Assembly: GCA_002914845.1 (NCBI GenBank)
Contig: JXTC01000135.1
Location: forward strand, 239,205-303,204
DNA: 64,000 nt
Direction of reading: 5' to 3'
Source: Trema orientale
Taxonomy: Eukaryota > Streptophyta > Magnoliopsida > Rosales > Cannabaceae
Shown here: one piece after another, positions 50,059 to 61,408 of the stretch
Numbering within the stretch: the stretch's first letter is position 1
Layout of the letters: every line of letters starts with the position of its first letter
Made by a program: the position numbers and the translations under genes
The notes under the pieces: generated by a model
Database searches by the model: none
What the model saw: the letters and a program-made list of their open reading frames with translations, nothing else
What the model was told of the DNA's origin: nothing

Positions 50059-50227
50059 GGGCGCGTCTACAGTAGGAGCGCCCCTACGTAGGACCCTGTC
50101 TATTCACCGTTGGATGGGAATCTGTATGTAAATAGATTCTTCACAGATTCCCGTTATTCCTCACAGATTCCCATCCAACGATAATTAAGGCATGACCCTA
50201 CGTAGGGACGCCTCTACCGTAGCCATC
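50059..50227 (-). mobile_element. 169-bp-family MITE, copy C
   Basis: Reverse orientation relative to B and D. Starts GGGCGCGTCTACAGTAG and ends CTACCGTAGCCATC. It retains both CCTACGTAGG palindromes and the GTTGGATGGGAATCTG arms. It lies about 340 bp upstream of the GlnRS start codon, in the likely promoter. Confidence 0.88.
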
Positions 50228-50715
50228 CCTTTTTCTTTAGTTACATTTATATAATTTGTGAGAAAAAATTGCGAAGAATGACATGAAAAATAACCCAATT
50301 TCAACCAAGACTTGGACTAAAAATGAACTGGCTCTAGCACGTCTAAATACTGGGCTGACACACGACACAAAAAAGCACAGAATGACAATTGCAAGTTAAA
50401 ACGAAGCTAATCTAAAATCTAATGGATCGTGCGAAGCCATTAAAAGGGCAGTGGCAGTGCCGATAGAATCATGCAAAGTAGGAGAAAAAGGGAGACGGAG
50501 GGTCCTTGAATCTGAAACCTCTAACGCCCTTCACCGTGCAGTGCAACGGCCTACGTCGAGAAAATCGAGGTTAGCTATCTGTGATTGTGTTTTGCTTGTT
50601 TGAGAAAGAGAGAGTGAAAGAGTGGGATAGTCGATTGGCCCAAAACGCACGCTATGCTACCCATTCTTTCTTTCTTTCCTCTCTATCTATTTATTTATTT
50701 ATTTATATCTTGGGA
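50228..50715. other. spacer between two inverted MITE copies
   Basis: No gene is recognised. A locally GC-richer block at 50440-50600 (GTGCAGTGCAACGGCCTACG) ends in a donor-like AATCGAGGTTAGC near 50565. This could be a non-coding first exon reading plus. TTTATTTATTTATTTA closes the spacer. Confidence 0.35.
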
Positions 50716-50884
50716 GATGGCTACAGTAGAGGCGTCCCTACGTAAGGTCATGCCTTAATTATCGTTGGATAGGAATCTGTGGGAAATAACGAGAATCTGT
50801 GGAGAATCTATTTATATACAGATTCTCATCCAACGGTGAATAGACAGGGCCCTACGTAGGGATGCCTCTACTGTAGACGCGCCC
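50716..50884 (+). mobile_element. 169-bp-family MITE, copy D
   Basis: Starts GATGGCTACAGTAGAGGCG and ends CTACTGTAGACGCGCCC. Same length as copies B and C. With copy C it forms an inverted pair around a 488-bp spacer. Confidence 0.88.
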
Positions 50885-52200
50885 AAAGAAAAACTATAAA
50901 ATTACATGAACTTTTTATATTTAGAGTTTAAATTGAATGAGGGAAAAAAAAAACTAAATTATATATAAAATTCATTTGTATGAGATATAGCTAATGTGTC
51001 TGTCCATGTACTAGTGTGTCTTGTTGTATTGTTCTAACAGGTCGAGTCGTGTTTATAAGTATTTTTTTGTTGTATTCAGTATATAGTGCTTAGGTTTTAA
51101 GCTTGACCTATATAATTGGATCGTGTTAGGTGCAATTTAACGTCAAGGATAATTACAAAAAAATACCTTGAAGTATAATACTTCTATTGCAAAATAATAC
51201 TTTCACAATTCGAATATCTACAAATTTATATCTTCTGTGTACAAATTGATGATTTGTGCTAACTATTTTAAGTTAGTTTCATTTAATTTTTTGTATTAGT
51301 CAGCAAAAATAAAATATGTTCAATTCAGATTCCGTATTTAGTGATAAATTTATTGGTCAATTTGTATACAAAATGTACAAATTTACAGAGATTTAAAATA
51401 TAATATAATTTTACACAAACCAAAATCCATTGTTAAATTTACGGAAGAACTATACCTCAGGGTATACTTTTGCAAATAATCCCTCAACATAATGACAAAT
51501 ATTGGAATATATGCAAATATATCGATTATCTGGAAAAAATAATAACAACTAAATATCATCTAGAAATTGTGTAATATACACGAATATAATTTAAGGAAGA
51601 GAGGGGGGAAAAAATTGACGTAAGCAATGTATATAAAAAAAAAAAAAAAAAAAAGCAGAAGATCAAAGATAATGTGTAAATTGTTATTGGCATTGTTTAT
51701 ATATTTATTTAAGAAAATGGGTGATGAAGAGACCCACTATTCTATTTTAAAGATAAAAAAGAAAAGAAACTTCATTAGAGGAGTCTTGAGATTGCCAACA
51801 AAAAATAAGGAGAAAAAAACTAGTGCAAACTCAATGTACAACAATCCAAGTCATTATTTGAAACACAAGATAAAAAACCTTTCAAAAAAAAACACACACA
51901 CACAGACACAGTAAGAACAATTAAATTGTGGATTATATTAACACCTCTCTATGACATATAGGCATCCTTATTATTTTCAAAAAGATTAGAAAGGACGCCT
52001 TAATAAAACCCCCAAAGCACCTATTTCCCATCATTCATCTTCTCTTTCCTTTTTTTTAACTTTATTTTTTCCATATTTTTTGGATTGAATTTCTTATAAA
52101 TATAACTATTCTTCAGTTCATAACAATTTTGGAAACAGAGAAAATAAAACCTTATAATAATTTTATTTTAAAGTCTCGAAAACATCACAGAATAATGACG
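50885..52200. other. AT-rich intergenic region, no gene seen
   Basis: Includes GTATACTT and ATACTT motifs in both orientations (51160-51480), suggestive of a worn inverted-repeat element. There is an A20 run near 51633, and CACACA near 51892. A 95-codon frame at 51627 is Lys/Ser-rich low complexity and is not supported as a gene. Confidence 0.4.
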
Positions 52201-52218
52201 GTTGCTAATATTATAAAT

Positions 52219-52408
52219 GAATAATGCTATATGTACCAAAATTTTAATATCAATACATGTGGCATGTGAATTGGCATTATTCAATTGATGAATATGATTA
52301 ATTTATTTGTGATAACTTCTAACACACCAATTGAATAATGCCAACTCATATGCCACATGTGTTGGTATTAAAAATTTCGTAACAATCTTGGTGCACCTAG
52401 CATCATCT
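52219..52408. mobile_element. 190-bp palindromic MITE with 9-bp target duplication, copy 1
   Basis: Inverted arms of about 70 bp: left ATAATGCTATATGTACCAA through CATGTGGCATGTGAATTGGC; the complemented right arm begins ATGATGCTAGGTGCACCAA. An exact 9-bp direct repeat, ATTATAAAT, flanks it at 52210-52218 and 52409-52417, consistent with a Mutator-type or related insertion. Confidence 0.85.
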
Positions 52409-52419
52409 ATTATAAATTT

Positions 52420-53569
52420 ACTTCCAATTAAATTGCGAGATAATGAATATGTTGATAAGATGAACTTTTATATATTGTTTAATCACTAGTTTAGAAATTC
52501 ATTTTCGTTTTAATATTTAGGTTTTCTCTCTGTTTTTTTTTTTTTTTTAAATGGTTATCCTTCTCTTTCATTCTCTGAATCTCTTTATTTTCCTTGGCTT
52601 CTCTTTCTTTAACTATTGTTTAACTATTCCAAAATGAGAAAATGAGAAGAAGAAATATGAAGCGAAATTAGAATGGACGTGATCAATAGAGAAAAAACAA
52701 AAAAAAAAACAAAAAAAAAAAGGAAAAAAGAACAACTATAGAAGAAATAATAAATAAGAAATAGAAAAAGAACCACGAGGTGCATATATTAGAAGAGTAA
52801 AAAAGAATGAAAGAATAAAGGTGCTTTTGTCATTTAAATTGAGGGCTTTTATTAAATTATCCTTTATAGTCATTTTGTGAATAATAAAGGTGTGAATAGT
52901 TAACCTTGGGGTGCAAATATAAGCTCTCATAAAATTTAGAAATATTAACATTTAAAATTACCTTATTACCATCAAAATCATTTATTGATTAAAATATTCT
53001 GTATTTATAATTCGTTCATCTATGCTCAAAAAAATTTAATTATAAAGAAATTCGATTTCGTATGAACCTAAATGCTGAATATGTTACTAGATATGTTTGA
53101 GAGGGTGTGCTAAAAAATAGGATTTCATTGTTTAATACTATATAAAGGCATTTATGTCAATTTATAAAAAGATTTTTTTTGTAAACAATTAATTAATTAA
53201 AAAGGAGTGGAGAGATATAAAAAAAAAAAAATGGGAGGGGAATAGCAATTGAGCCATCCTTTTTTTTAACTCTCAGTCTTCTTTTTTAACACACCCCTCA
53301 AATGAACTTGATAAAATCAAACATCCCTAGGAATAAAATTTTAAAAAATATAAACATTTTTTAGTTGGATTAAATTTTTATAGTCATCGAAGAACATATT
53401 GTGAATTCCAAATTACAGCAATTATGATGAAATAAGTCTCTCTCTCTAAAGATTTAATTTTAAGGTTTTAGCTCAAGAATTCTAATCTTTTAATGAGAAA
53501 AATAATAACAATATTTTTCAAAAAAAACATCAGAAATTGACTAATATTCAGACTCTTAAAAGTTGATTA
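52420..53569. other. AT-rich intergenic region, no gene seen
   Basis: Poly-A and poly-T tracts (52537, 52688-52720, 53220) and scattered low-complexity sequence. No open frame with protein-like composition. Confidence 0.4.
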
Positions 53570-53577
53570 ATCTACAT

Positions 53578-54212
53578 TAGGGATGCTCATCTGTTAGAAT
53601 CCAACCTATTTTAGCTATATTCTATCTAATCCAATTATAGGTCGGGTTTAGAAAATTACTATCCAATCTAATCCAATTTACCTATAAAAACTGATCCAAT
53701 ACAATCCAACTAGCAATTGGATTGGATCGGTTTTTCTAATCGGTTATGAGCAAAATTTTTTGAAGATTTTTTCTAATATATTTCAAATTAAAAGAAATCT
53801 TTAGATATGTATTACATGACTTTGTAAATCAAAATTTATATATCATAATAAAACGCGAAAGTCTCAAACTCTTAGTCTTTTCCAATTTACTTCCAAAGAG
53901 ATATAGTCAATGAAGAAAAGAGATGAATATACTACTTAGTTGAGATAGAATTTTTATTTAATTTACTGTAATAAGATTTATATTAAGAGATACACAAGCC
54001 AAAAATTAAAAAAAAAAAATACTTGAATATATTTATTTTTTTATTAAATTGGATTGGTTCGGTTTTAATTGGATTTTTTATTATGAGATCCGCAACCGAA
54101 CCAATCTAATTAAAATCCAAAATTTAATATCCAATCCAATCTAATTTTTGACGATTAGATTGGATTGGATTGGTTAGTTTAATCAGTTTGGTTTGGATTT
54201 TGAGCACTCCTA
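53578..54212. mobile_element. non-autonomous hAT element, 635 bp
   Basis: Terminal repeats TAGGGATGCTCA and TAGGAGTGCTCA (right end complemented) match the TAGGG.TG type of plant hAT ends. An exact 8-bp direct repeat ATCTACAT flanks it (53570-53577, 54213-54220), the length expected for hAT transposition. Subterminal regions carry many AATCCAATCC/GGATTGGATTGG motifs in both orientations, likely transposase-binding repeats. There is no transposase frame. Confidence 0.92.
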
Positions 54213-54220
54213 ATCTACAT

Positions 54221-55150
54221 GAGATGATTTTGTATTGAGAAAACAACATGTTGAAGAAGATGAAGGGGTGAAACTAAGATTTTCAAAATTATTGTGTGAG
54301 AAAAGAACTCTCAGTTAATTTTTAATTAATGACTAAATTTGGAATAAGGAAAATTTAAAAGGTGTGTATTTAGAAAATGATTAATTTTTAAATTTTAAAG
54401 AGAATCTATTTAGAGAAAAAGCGAGAAGAGAAAAAAAGAAAGGAGTCACCTTTAGCTAACTAGGGAGGAATAAATTTATAGATGTTAAAAATTCAAGAAA
54501 ATAATTGATATAAGAATATAATTTGAAGGTTTAATTTGACATTTCAAAATTGAGTTCTATCAAAAAAATAGCATGGGCCAATGGGCCATGGCGGGTCAAT
54601 GACTTTGTATTTTTGGCATGGGACAAAACACGCTTGTTCCCTACTTAAATGGTCGTATCGACACAGCACGACATGTTTGACAGTTCTAAACACAATTTTG
54701 AAAAGAAAAAAAAACTATAAAACAATACCAAACATGCCCATGCATTTATGCAAAAAAATGTATGTCGATTCCAAATTGAACATGTTAAATTTAATACACT
54801 TTTTTTTTTCAAATTTTGCCTCAAAGCCCCCCCTTTTTTTTTGCTTTTTGTTGGAAAGCTTCAATGCTATCATGCTAAAATAGAAGCTGTTAGTATTAAA
54901 ATATTAGTTTTATTTGCAAAAAGTGTTTTCATCCCATCATTATATTATTATTATTATATTATCCAACTATCATCTATTTACTTATTTTATGACAATATTG
55001 TTAATTTAGAACTCATGTCAAATTTTAGCATGTTTTATTCTTTGCGTTATATTTAAAATAAAAAATAAAAAATAAAAATACTAAAAAGTATTTCAAATAT
55101 AGAATTCCATTGGACACACAATTTTTGGCCAAATACTAAAATTTAGAAAA
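54221..55150. other. intergenic region, no gene seen
   Basis: Around 54570-54690 is a GC-richer block (GCATGGGCCAATGGGCC, CGACACAGCACGACATG) resembling the GGGCC repeat beside the assembly gap. The two open frames at 54581-55056 overlap in different phases and have no protein features. Confidence 0.4.
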
Positions 55151-55282
55151 AGAATGAGATATGGCACTCTTATTAAAGATAATTTAAGTAATGTCATAGG
55201 CGTGACGTGGAAAAAAAGAATGAGATATGGCACTCTTATTAAAGATAATTTAAGTAATGTCATAGGCGTGACGTGGAAAAAA
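55151..55282. repeat. 66-bp tandem duplication
   Basis: Two essentially identical units start at 55151 and 55217 (AGAATGAGATATGGCACTC through GGCGTGACGTGG, then A-run). The lack of differences points to a recent event. Confidence 0.9.
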
Positions 55283-55403
55283 AGCCTTTTTTAAGAGACT
55301 TTTATTACCATGGACATGGAGGCATTATTTGTTTAATTGAGGACCAAAATAACTTTTCCAGCAATTTGAGGGCTAACTAAACAGTTCAGTTTACCCCTCG
55401 CTA

Positions 55404-55960
55404 CTGACCATTAGATTAAAAAAAAAAGCACGTGCCACTCCTTATTCGTTAAAATACACCTTAACAATAATAGCGCTCATCGTAACAGCCCTCTCCTAAA
55501 CAGAACAATAGCACTCCATGTCGTCAATCCCCTCCAAAGGATGCCTGGCTGACAGCGACTTACTCCCTACTTGTAGTGTTGAAATGAACTTCAAACTTCT
55601 TTGTTTTCTTCTTTGGTTTAAAAAGCAGTCACATGAAGTCACTTAAACAACTTAGTAGAACCCTTTTACAAATAATTAGAATTGACCGCAATAAAACCAC
55701 AATTTTCCAAGGTAATTAATTATGAGTCCATAGTTAAAAAGGATGGAACCTCACAAACAGCATACTAAAAAAATAAAATAAAAAACCCACGCTCCCATGC
55801 ATGAGTCCTAGAAGAAACAATACGCAGCATGCAGGTCAGATCAAAAGGCTACAGAGTCAACATCAGACAGCATCTACAGGAATAAGCGATGAAACTTCCG
55901 AGGCATCTGGGATCCTCTGGTTACTGCTTTTCCAAATACCGTGATAACGACGGGAGTATC
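55404..55960 (-). pseudogene. EIF3J: partial, internally deleted copy of the eIF3j locus
   Basis: 55404-55635 aligns with the eIF3j 3' flank and last codons at about 56530-56770 (shared blocks include CTCCAAAGGATGCC and GTAGTGTTGAAAT). Near 55640, at the codons for the C-terminal Asp-Phe-Met, similarity switches to eIF3j intron 3 at about 58200-58550 (ACTTAGTAGAAC, AATTTTCCAAGGTAA, CTGGTTACTGCTTTTC). Exons 4, 5, almost all of exon 6 and the introns between are missing. Because intron sequence is present, this came from a DNA-level duplication, not a retrocopy. Confidence 0.82.
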
Positions 55961-55967
55961 TGCGTAA

Positions 55968-56165
55968 TGATAATACTAGATGTATCAAAATTTATACTAA
56001 ATTTTTAATACCAACACGTGTCATTTGAATTGACACAATTTAATTGGTGTATTGAAACTTACCGCAAATAGATTAATCATATTCACCAATTAAAAATTAT
56101 CAACTCACATACCACATGTGTTAGTATTAAAAATTTGACAAAAATTTTGGTACACCTAACATTAT
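55968..56165. mobile_element. palindromic MITE, copy 2 of the family at 52219
   Basis: Left arm GATAATACTAGATGTATCAAA; the complemented right arm begins GGATAATGTTAGGTGTACC. The internal AATACCAACACGTGTCA and CACATGTGTTAGTATT blocks match the first copy. The flanks ATCTGCGTA and ATCTACATA would be a 9-bp duplication with two changes. It sits at the edge of the eIF3j copy. Confidence 0.7.
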
Positions 56166-56756
56166 CCATCTACATAAATACAAAGTAGACCTGGTTTTAG
56201 CAGAACTCACCAACATGGAGCATTTTTAGCATTTAGTTGATCAAACCCTCAACGTTTATAGCATTCGTCTCCTTAACCTACCAAATAAAGTGTACTTGTT
56301 GCTCCCTGGCGTTTATTCAGTTTCTGTTTTTGAATCTATTGAGTGCTTAGTGGGGAAAAATAGCTAATTTACAGCTTTTGAGAACAAAGTTTCTATGACT
56401 CGATTTTCAATGAATTACTAGTTTCCATCAGAAACCTAAACATATATCAATTCTTACGGTGGTGAAAGAAGAAAAAAAAACTGTTACAAGAAACATATCC
56501 AGCCAATAATTAATCATCCACAAATAACAAAATTGACCACTAGATACAAAAGAGCACCTGCCACTCTTTATTTGTCAAAGAACACCTTAATAATAATAAC
56601 ACTCGTCATAAATAATCTCTCCTAAATATAACAATAGCACTCATCATGTCTGTCAATCTTCTCCAAAGGATGCCGGACAAGGATTTAATCCCTATTTTGT
56701 AGTGTTGAAATAAAATTCAAATATCTTTCTTTCCATCTTTTGGTGGAAAAAAGCAC

Positions 56757-59700
56757 TCACATAAAGTCATAGTCATCAACATCATCATAGGCATTGACAA
56801 CGAGGTCATCATCCGGCTTATCAACATGGAGTTGCTTTTTCCTCGCACCTGAAATAGAAAGGAAAACATTTTAGACATACAAACTTAAGTCATGACAACT
56901 GTCGTGATGATTGATGCGACTAGCTCTAATATCTGAATTGCAAGTTATAATACTTTTGGCATCAGAAAGACATATGCTGTATCCTATTAGCTTGCATCAT
57001 AGAAAGAACTAAAAGATCTTGGGTTAGATAGTATTAGAAAGTAACTAATCTAACTTGGTATGAGATTGGCTCCAAATTTCAGATTTCAAAAAGAGGCGTC
57101 ATACCACCGATATCTTGTTCAATGGTGTATTAGGTTCACAAGAATATGTTCACAGTCTGCCTAGAAAAATAGGTTTGTTGTTAGTAAAATTCATAAGGGA
57201 CTTTTAGGGGGGAAGGTTATGATGAAGTACGTAAAAATAATTTAATTGCTTGGGATATAGTTTCGAGAAGTTAAAAACGAGGTGGTTTGGGAGTTGGCAA
57301 ATTGAAATTTAAGTCTCTTGTGTTTTATATTTTAAGTCTACTGCTTTGGATGCCTTCCCCTCCTGTAATTTGTACTTCAAATTCTTATCAATAAAAGCTT
57401 TGTTTCTTATGAAAACAAGAATCTGTTCACGGACAAGAGAGTAAATTTACACAACTGCAGAAGAGTTGCACAAGAATATTTGGAAGGACATAAGCCAAAG
57501 AACATAATATTTTGAATTCAAGATGTGAGTATTTCTCTTCAAAAATATATATATATATATATCAAACATCTAAGCAAGTATTGCTGCTAGCCGTCGTCTA
57601 CTAAATCCTTGTGTATCTTTCTGTTTATATATATAGCCAATAGTAATTTCTTTTGCTTCCCAAAACAAAAGAAGAACCAAGTGAAACAAAACTAAAACAT
57701 AATGGAGTCATCAAATGAGAAGAAAAATAATAGACTTGTACCTGTCTTCTTTTTACCAGCATTGGCCTCCTTTTCCAACTTTAGCTTCTCATTTGCAATT
57801 GCTGTGATAGAAGATGCAACATCTTTTGCATCTGCCGCTTTCAATGAATTCATAGACAGTCTCATAACTGCCTTAAGCAGACCAATATAATGGAAACTTT
57901 TCTGCAATAAAAAGCTAAAATTAGAAATCTGTTAAAATCAGACAAACCTTAGTAATACATAATAGTCAATTCTAGAAGAACCTCAAATGGTAGAAGTCTA
58001 TGAGAAATGAGTTCTGCATATTCCTGAAAATCACTTTCAGATTTGGGAATGAAATTATCAAGGGTTTTATCATCGCTGCCTTTCTTAGAAAATAATTCCT
58101 TTGTCGATTTATAATCTGCTTCTTCTACCAGCCTGAAAGGGAGAGATAAAAGCGTCAGAATGTAGACCTCGTTTCAAAAACTAAACTCTCATACGAAGAT
58201 TAAATAACTTAGTAGAACACTTTTACACATAATTACAATTGACCACAATAAAACCAAAATTTTCCAAGGTAAATAATTATAAACTTATCCAATCTATGAA
58301 ACCTGACTTTACAATATAAAGGAGGCAGGCTCAGAAACAGTATTTAAACAAACAAATTAAAAAAATAAAGACCAGTTTCATATATATCAATCCTAGAAAG
58401 AAATAATATGCAGGTCAGATCAAAGGCTACAAAGAGCCAACATTGGATATCTAAGCAACGAGCATAGGAATAAGTACTAAAACTTCCTAGGTATCTGAGA
58501 TCGTCTGGTTACTGCTTTTCGAAATACTGTGATTTATGATGTGAGTATATAAGAACAATATACAATTCGTCTCACGAAAGAAATTTGACAAACCAAATTG
58601 GTTAAAAATGGGCTTAAATGGCCAGGGAGTCACTCAAATTGGTTCCAATGAAGCTGTGCATGACACAGCTTTAGACTCAGTAGACATGGAGAATACTATA
58701 TATTACCACTACAACGTATAAAATTCATACAGTCAACCCATCCACAGTGAAAGATTAAACATCGAACATTTACCTTTGCTGGCGAAGTTTCTCAGCTACA
58801 GGATCTAATGGCTCTGGCTCTTCCTTTGTCTCAATGGTTTTAACATTCTTTTCCGCAGCCTTTCCTGCAGCTTTCTTAGGGGCTTTCTCAGCAGGAGGAT
58901 TTCTTGCAGGTTCCTGGTCCCACAGCCAAAACAAAAAATGTAACATGACCAAGCAACAAGATATGATGATAGTTTTGTCGGAGGAAAAAGAGACAATAAT
59001 TCTAACTGGAATGTATTGACCACAACAAGGTGCAATGAAACAGGGGAGCTCTATTGTGATTTTCAATAAGACACATTTAAGGACACAGACTGATTAGAAG
59101 TTTTTTATTCCATAGAAACAATAACATGCAAGCTGGACTGATGGCACATTTGATAGAGAGACAACTGCTCCCCACTTGCCCCAGATAAATTGGAACCGGC
59201 AACAGAAAACAAGAGATCGCAAACGTGTAGCCATTCCAGGAACATAGATACAGATAAAAATACTGCTCTCAACTTCAAAATCAGGTTGCAGCAGAAAAAG
59301 ATCACTACCACATTAGAAAAGGACTTTTTAACTCAGATTCGAATTGCTGTTATTCTTCTGTTCATAAGAGTGAGTGATAAGAGAGAGAATGAATCATAGC
59401 TGAGTCAACTTGTTTTATACGTATACATACATATAGACGTGTCTACATCTAATCATATAAAAATGCAGTTATTTATCAACTCAGAGTGGTAACTTAAGTT
59501 TAAACCATAACGCTCATTCTCTGGGTGAAAGACATTAAGCCTCCCCAAATTCATAGGTAAATCGTCCAAAGAACATACTCCATCAATGAATCTCTCTCAT
59601 TAGGTTTATAGGCAGGCAGAGAGTCTTTACTTCCACTTCTAGAACAAAAAAAGAAACTCAGATCATGACCAAGTACAAGTAAATTACCGGAGCCGGTTCA

Positions 59701-60320
59701 TCTTCGTCCTCCCATGAATCCTTCACATCATTTTCATCCAGATCTTCATCATCCCATTTACTTTTAGGTTGCTCCTTAGTAAGAACAGGCGGAATGTGCT
59801 CGTCCTCTGAAATAAAAACAAGGTCAGCAGATTAAATCAATAAAGAAAACAAACTTGAAAATCCTCTGAAATAAAAACAAGGTCAGCAGATTAAATCAAT
59901 AAAGAAAACAAACTTGAAAACAAGAATAGAGCAATAGACTGACGAAAGAAAACATTCCATCGGGCAAGAGTTGATGAAAAACAACAACATACATGACAAG
60001 GGGTGTCCTACTATAGTAATTAATTACGCACCCTTTTAAGTTATGAAATCAAGTGACAACTAATAATGTACGAAACGATGAAAAAAATGCAGAAATAACA
60101 GAACAATTCATATGGGTCACTAAATTTAGAAGCACGCTGAGTAAAACAAACACCGAGTAAAACATAAATGATTGGGTTAGTTACAAATAGGACCATGATA
60201 GCAAATTAGCAATAAGTAAACAAGTGGAATTAATAATGTAAATTGTCCCTGTTTCATGTAGCATAGTAAAAAAAAAAAAAGGGGTTATTTAGAGCAATAA
60301 AAACTACCCCAGTCCTCCAT
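56757..60320 (-). CDS. EIF3J: eukaryotic translation initiation factor 3 subunit J
   Basis: Six coding exons on the minus strand: 60320-60308, 59806-59688, 58913-58774, 58132-57982, 57901-57742, 56848-56757. All are GT-AG and in phase, 675 nt, 224 aa. The N-terminus is acidic and Trp-containing (MEDWEDEHIPP, KWDDEDLDENDVKDSWEDEDEP). A Lys/Ala/Glu-rich middle follows (residues 45-90), then the conserved LFSKKGSDDKTLDNFIPKSESDFQEYAELI segment. Next comes a helical core (ADAKDVASSITAIANEKLKLEKEANAGKKK), and an acidic Tyr-rich end (VNAYDDVDDYDFM). eIF3j is the loosely bound eIF3 subunit that sits at the 40S decoding site and helps eIF3 and mRNA recruitment. The start exon has only 13 coding bases. 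It is confirmed by joining to GAGGACGAGCAC in phase and by the family start MEDWED. Confidence 0.94.
59803..59920 (-). repeat. 59-bp tandem duplication spanning the eIF3j intron 1 acceptor
   Basis: Two exact-looking 59-bp units start at 59803 and 59862 (TCCTCTGAAATAAAAACAAG through AACTTGAAAA). The unit includes the ATTTCAG acceptor and the first bases of exon 2, so two identical 3' splice sites lie 59 bases apart. Using the distal acceptor leads to an in-frame TGA nine codons into the inserted sequence. Confidence 0.9.
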
Positions 60321-60704
60321 TTGAATTGATACTCTTGAATTGAGCAAATCTAGTAGAAAGTAAAATATTTATCCTGCACATGAAATAAGATGCAATCACA
60401 ATCAGACATCAAATATTCGAAATAAACAGAATATTAACATATATGTGTGCATATATACACTTTTCTTCCCAAATAAATACAGAGAAGAACATCATACACA
60501 AACAAAACTCAGCAAAATTATATGGGTAAGAGAATCAAATAACATGGAGTCAGCATGAACAGAAAAGAGAAATTCAACTATTTGAGCCAAAAAGAGGAAA
60601 TTGAATAACCCAAAACAATAAATAAATAAATAAAACAAAAAAAAAAAATCCAAAACAATAGACCGCAAAACCCTAAATCACAGACATAGAAGAGGGGCGC
60701 ATAC

Positions 60705-60860
60705 CCTGTGATCGAGTGGAGAAGAGAACAGAAGAGATCCAACACTTAAATAAAGAAGAAGAAGAAGAAGGAGGAGGAGGAGGAGGAGGTGGAGGAGGCA
60801 GTAATGGTGTGCGGCGGCTCTCTGACTCAGACCAGTAGTCGAGAATGATCTTAGGGTATT
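60705..60860 (-). other. EIF3J: probable non-coding first exon of eIF3j
   Basis: A donor site (CACAGG followed by GTATGCG on the minus strand) ends at 60705. Upstream is a leader with a GAA/GGA microsatellite on the plus strand (60753-60790), which reads as pyrimidine-rich leader on the minus strand. An acceptor candidate TTTCTACTAG lies about 30 bases before the ATG exon. The transcription start was not determined. Confidence 0.5.
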
Positions 60861-60861
60861 T

Positions 60862-61408
60862 TAGGGTTATGTCTCAATTTTTATTTATTTATTTCTTTTT
60901 CGACAATATACTTATTTTCTTTTGGGTAATTTCTTTTATTGGTTTGTTACTAGGAAATTGGGAATGTGTCTTCTAGCAGTAACTTGTAGTTTTTCCAACT
61001 GAAAAAAAAAAAAAAAAAAAAAAACACACCTCTTCAGTTTTTATCTTTCAAGGGCATATTTGGTAACAAACTTATTTTGTAACAGATGAAACCAACGCGT
61101 TATTGCCACTTCTTAGTATACTCTTTTCACATTTCTTTTTAATAAATTTTTTTATTACGAAAAAACCCCGGAATGAAATTATTGTTTTGTATTTTAGTTA
61201 TTTCAAAACAAATCTAATTAAACGTCATTAAAAGGAAAAAAGAAAAACCTCTCCTTGCTTTTCCTGAACACAATTTATCTTCAACTATAATTCCGGTATA
61301 TTTTAACGGCCGACTGCCATTAATGTTTTAACATAAGATCCGAGTATAATAACAAGAAGAATAATAATAAAGAATAATACTAAGAAGAAGAGTACGAAAA
61401 GTCGGAGG
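60862..61408. other. intergenic region upstream of eIF3j, no gene seen
   Basis: AT-rich with an A-run at about 61002-61024 and AATAATAATAA repeats near 61360. It probably includes the eIF3j promoter. Confidence 0.4.

Noticed and set aside
51627-51914. 95-codon Lys-rich frame
   Set aside because: Begins in a poly-A tract and is low complexity; no support as a gene.
54581-55056. Two overlapping frames of about 100 codons
   Set aside because: They overlap in different phases with AT-driven Phe/Leu/Tyr composition and no family resemblance.
55404-55960. eIF3j fragment as a processed retrocopy
   Set aside because: It contains intron 3 sequence and lacks an exon-exon junction, so it is a DNA duplication with a deletion.
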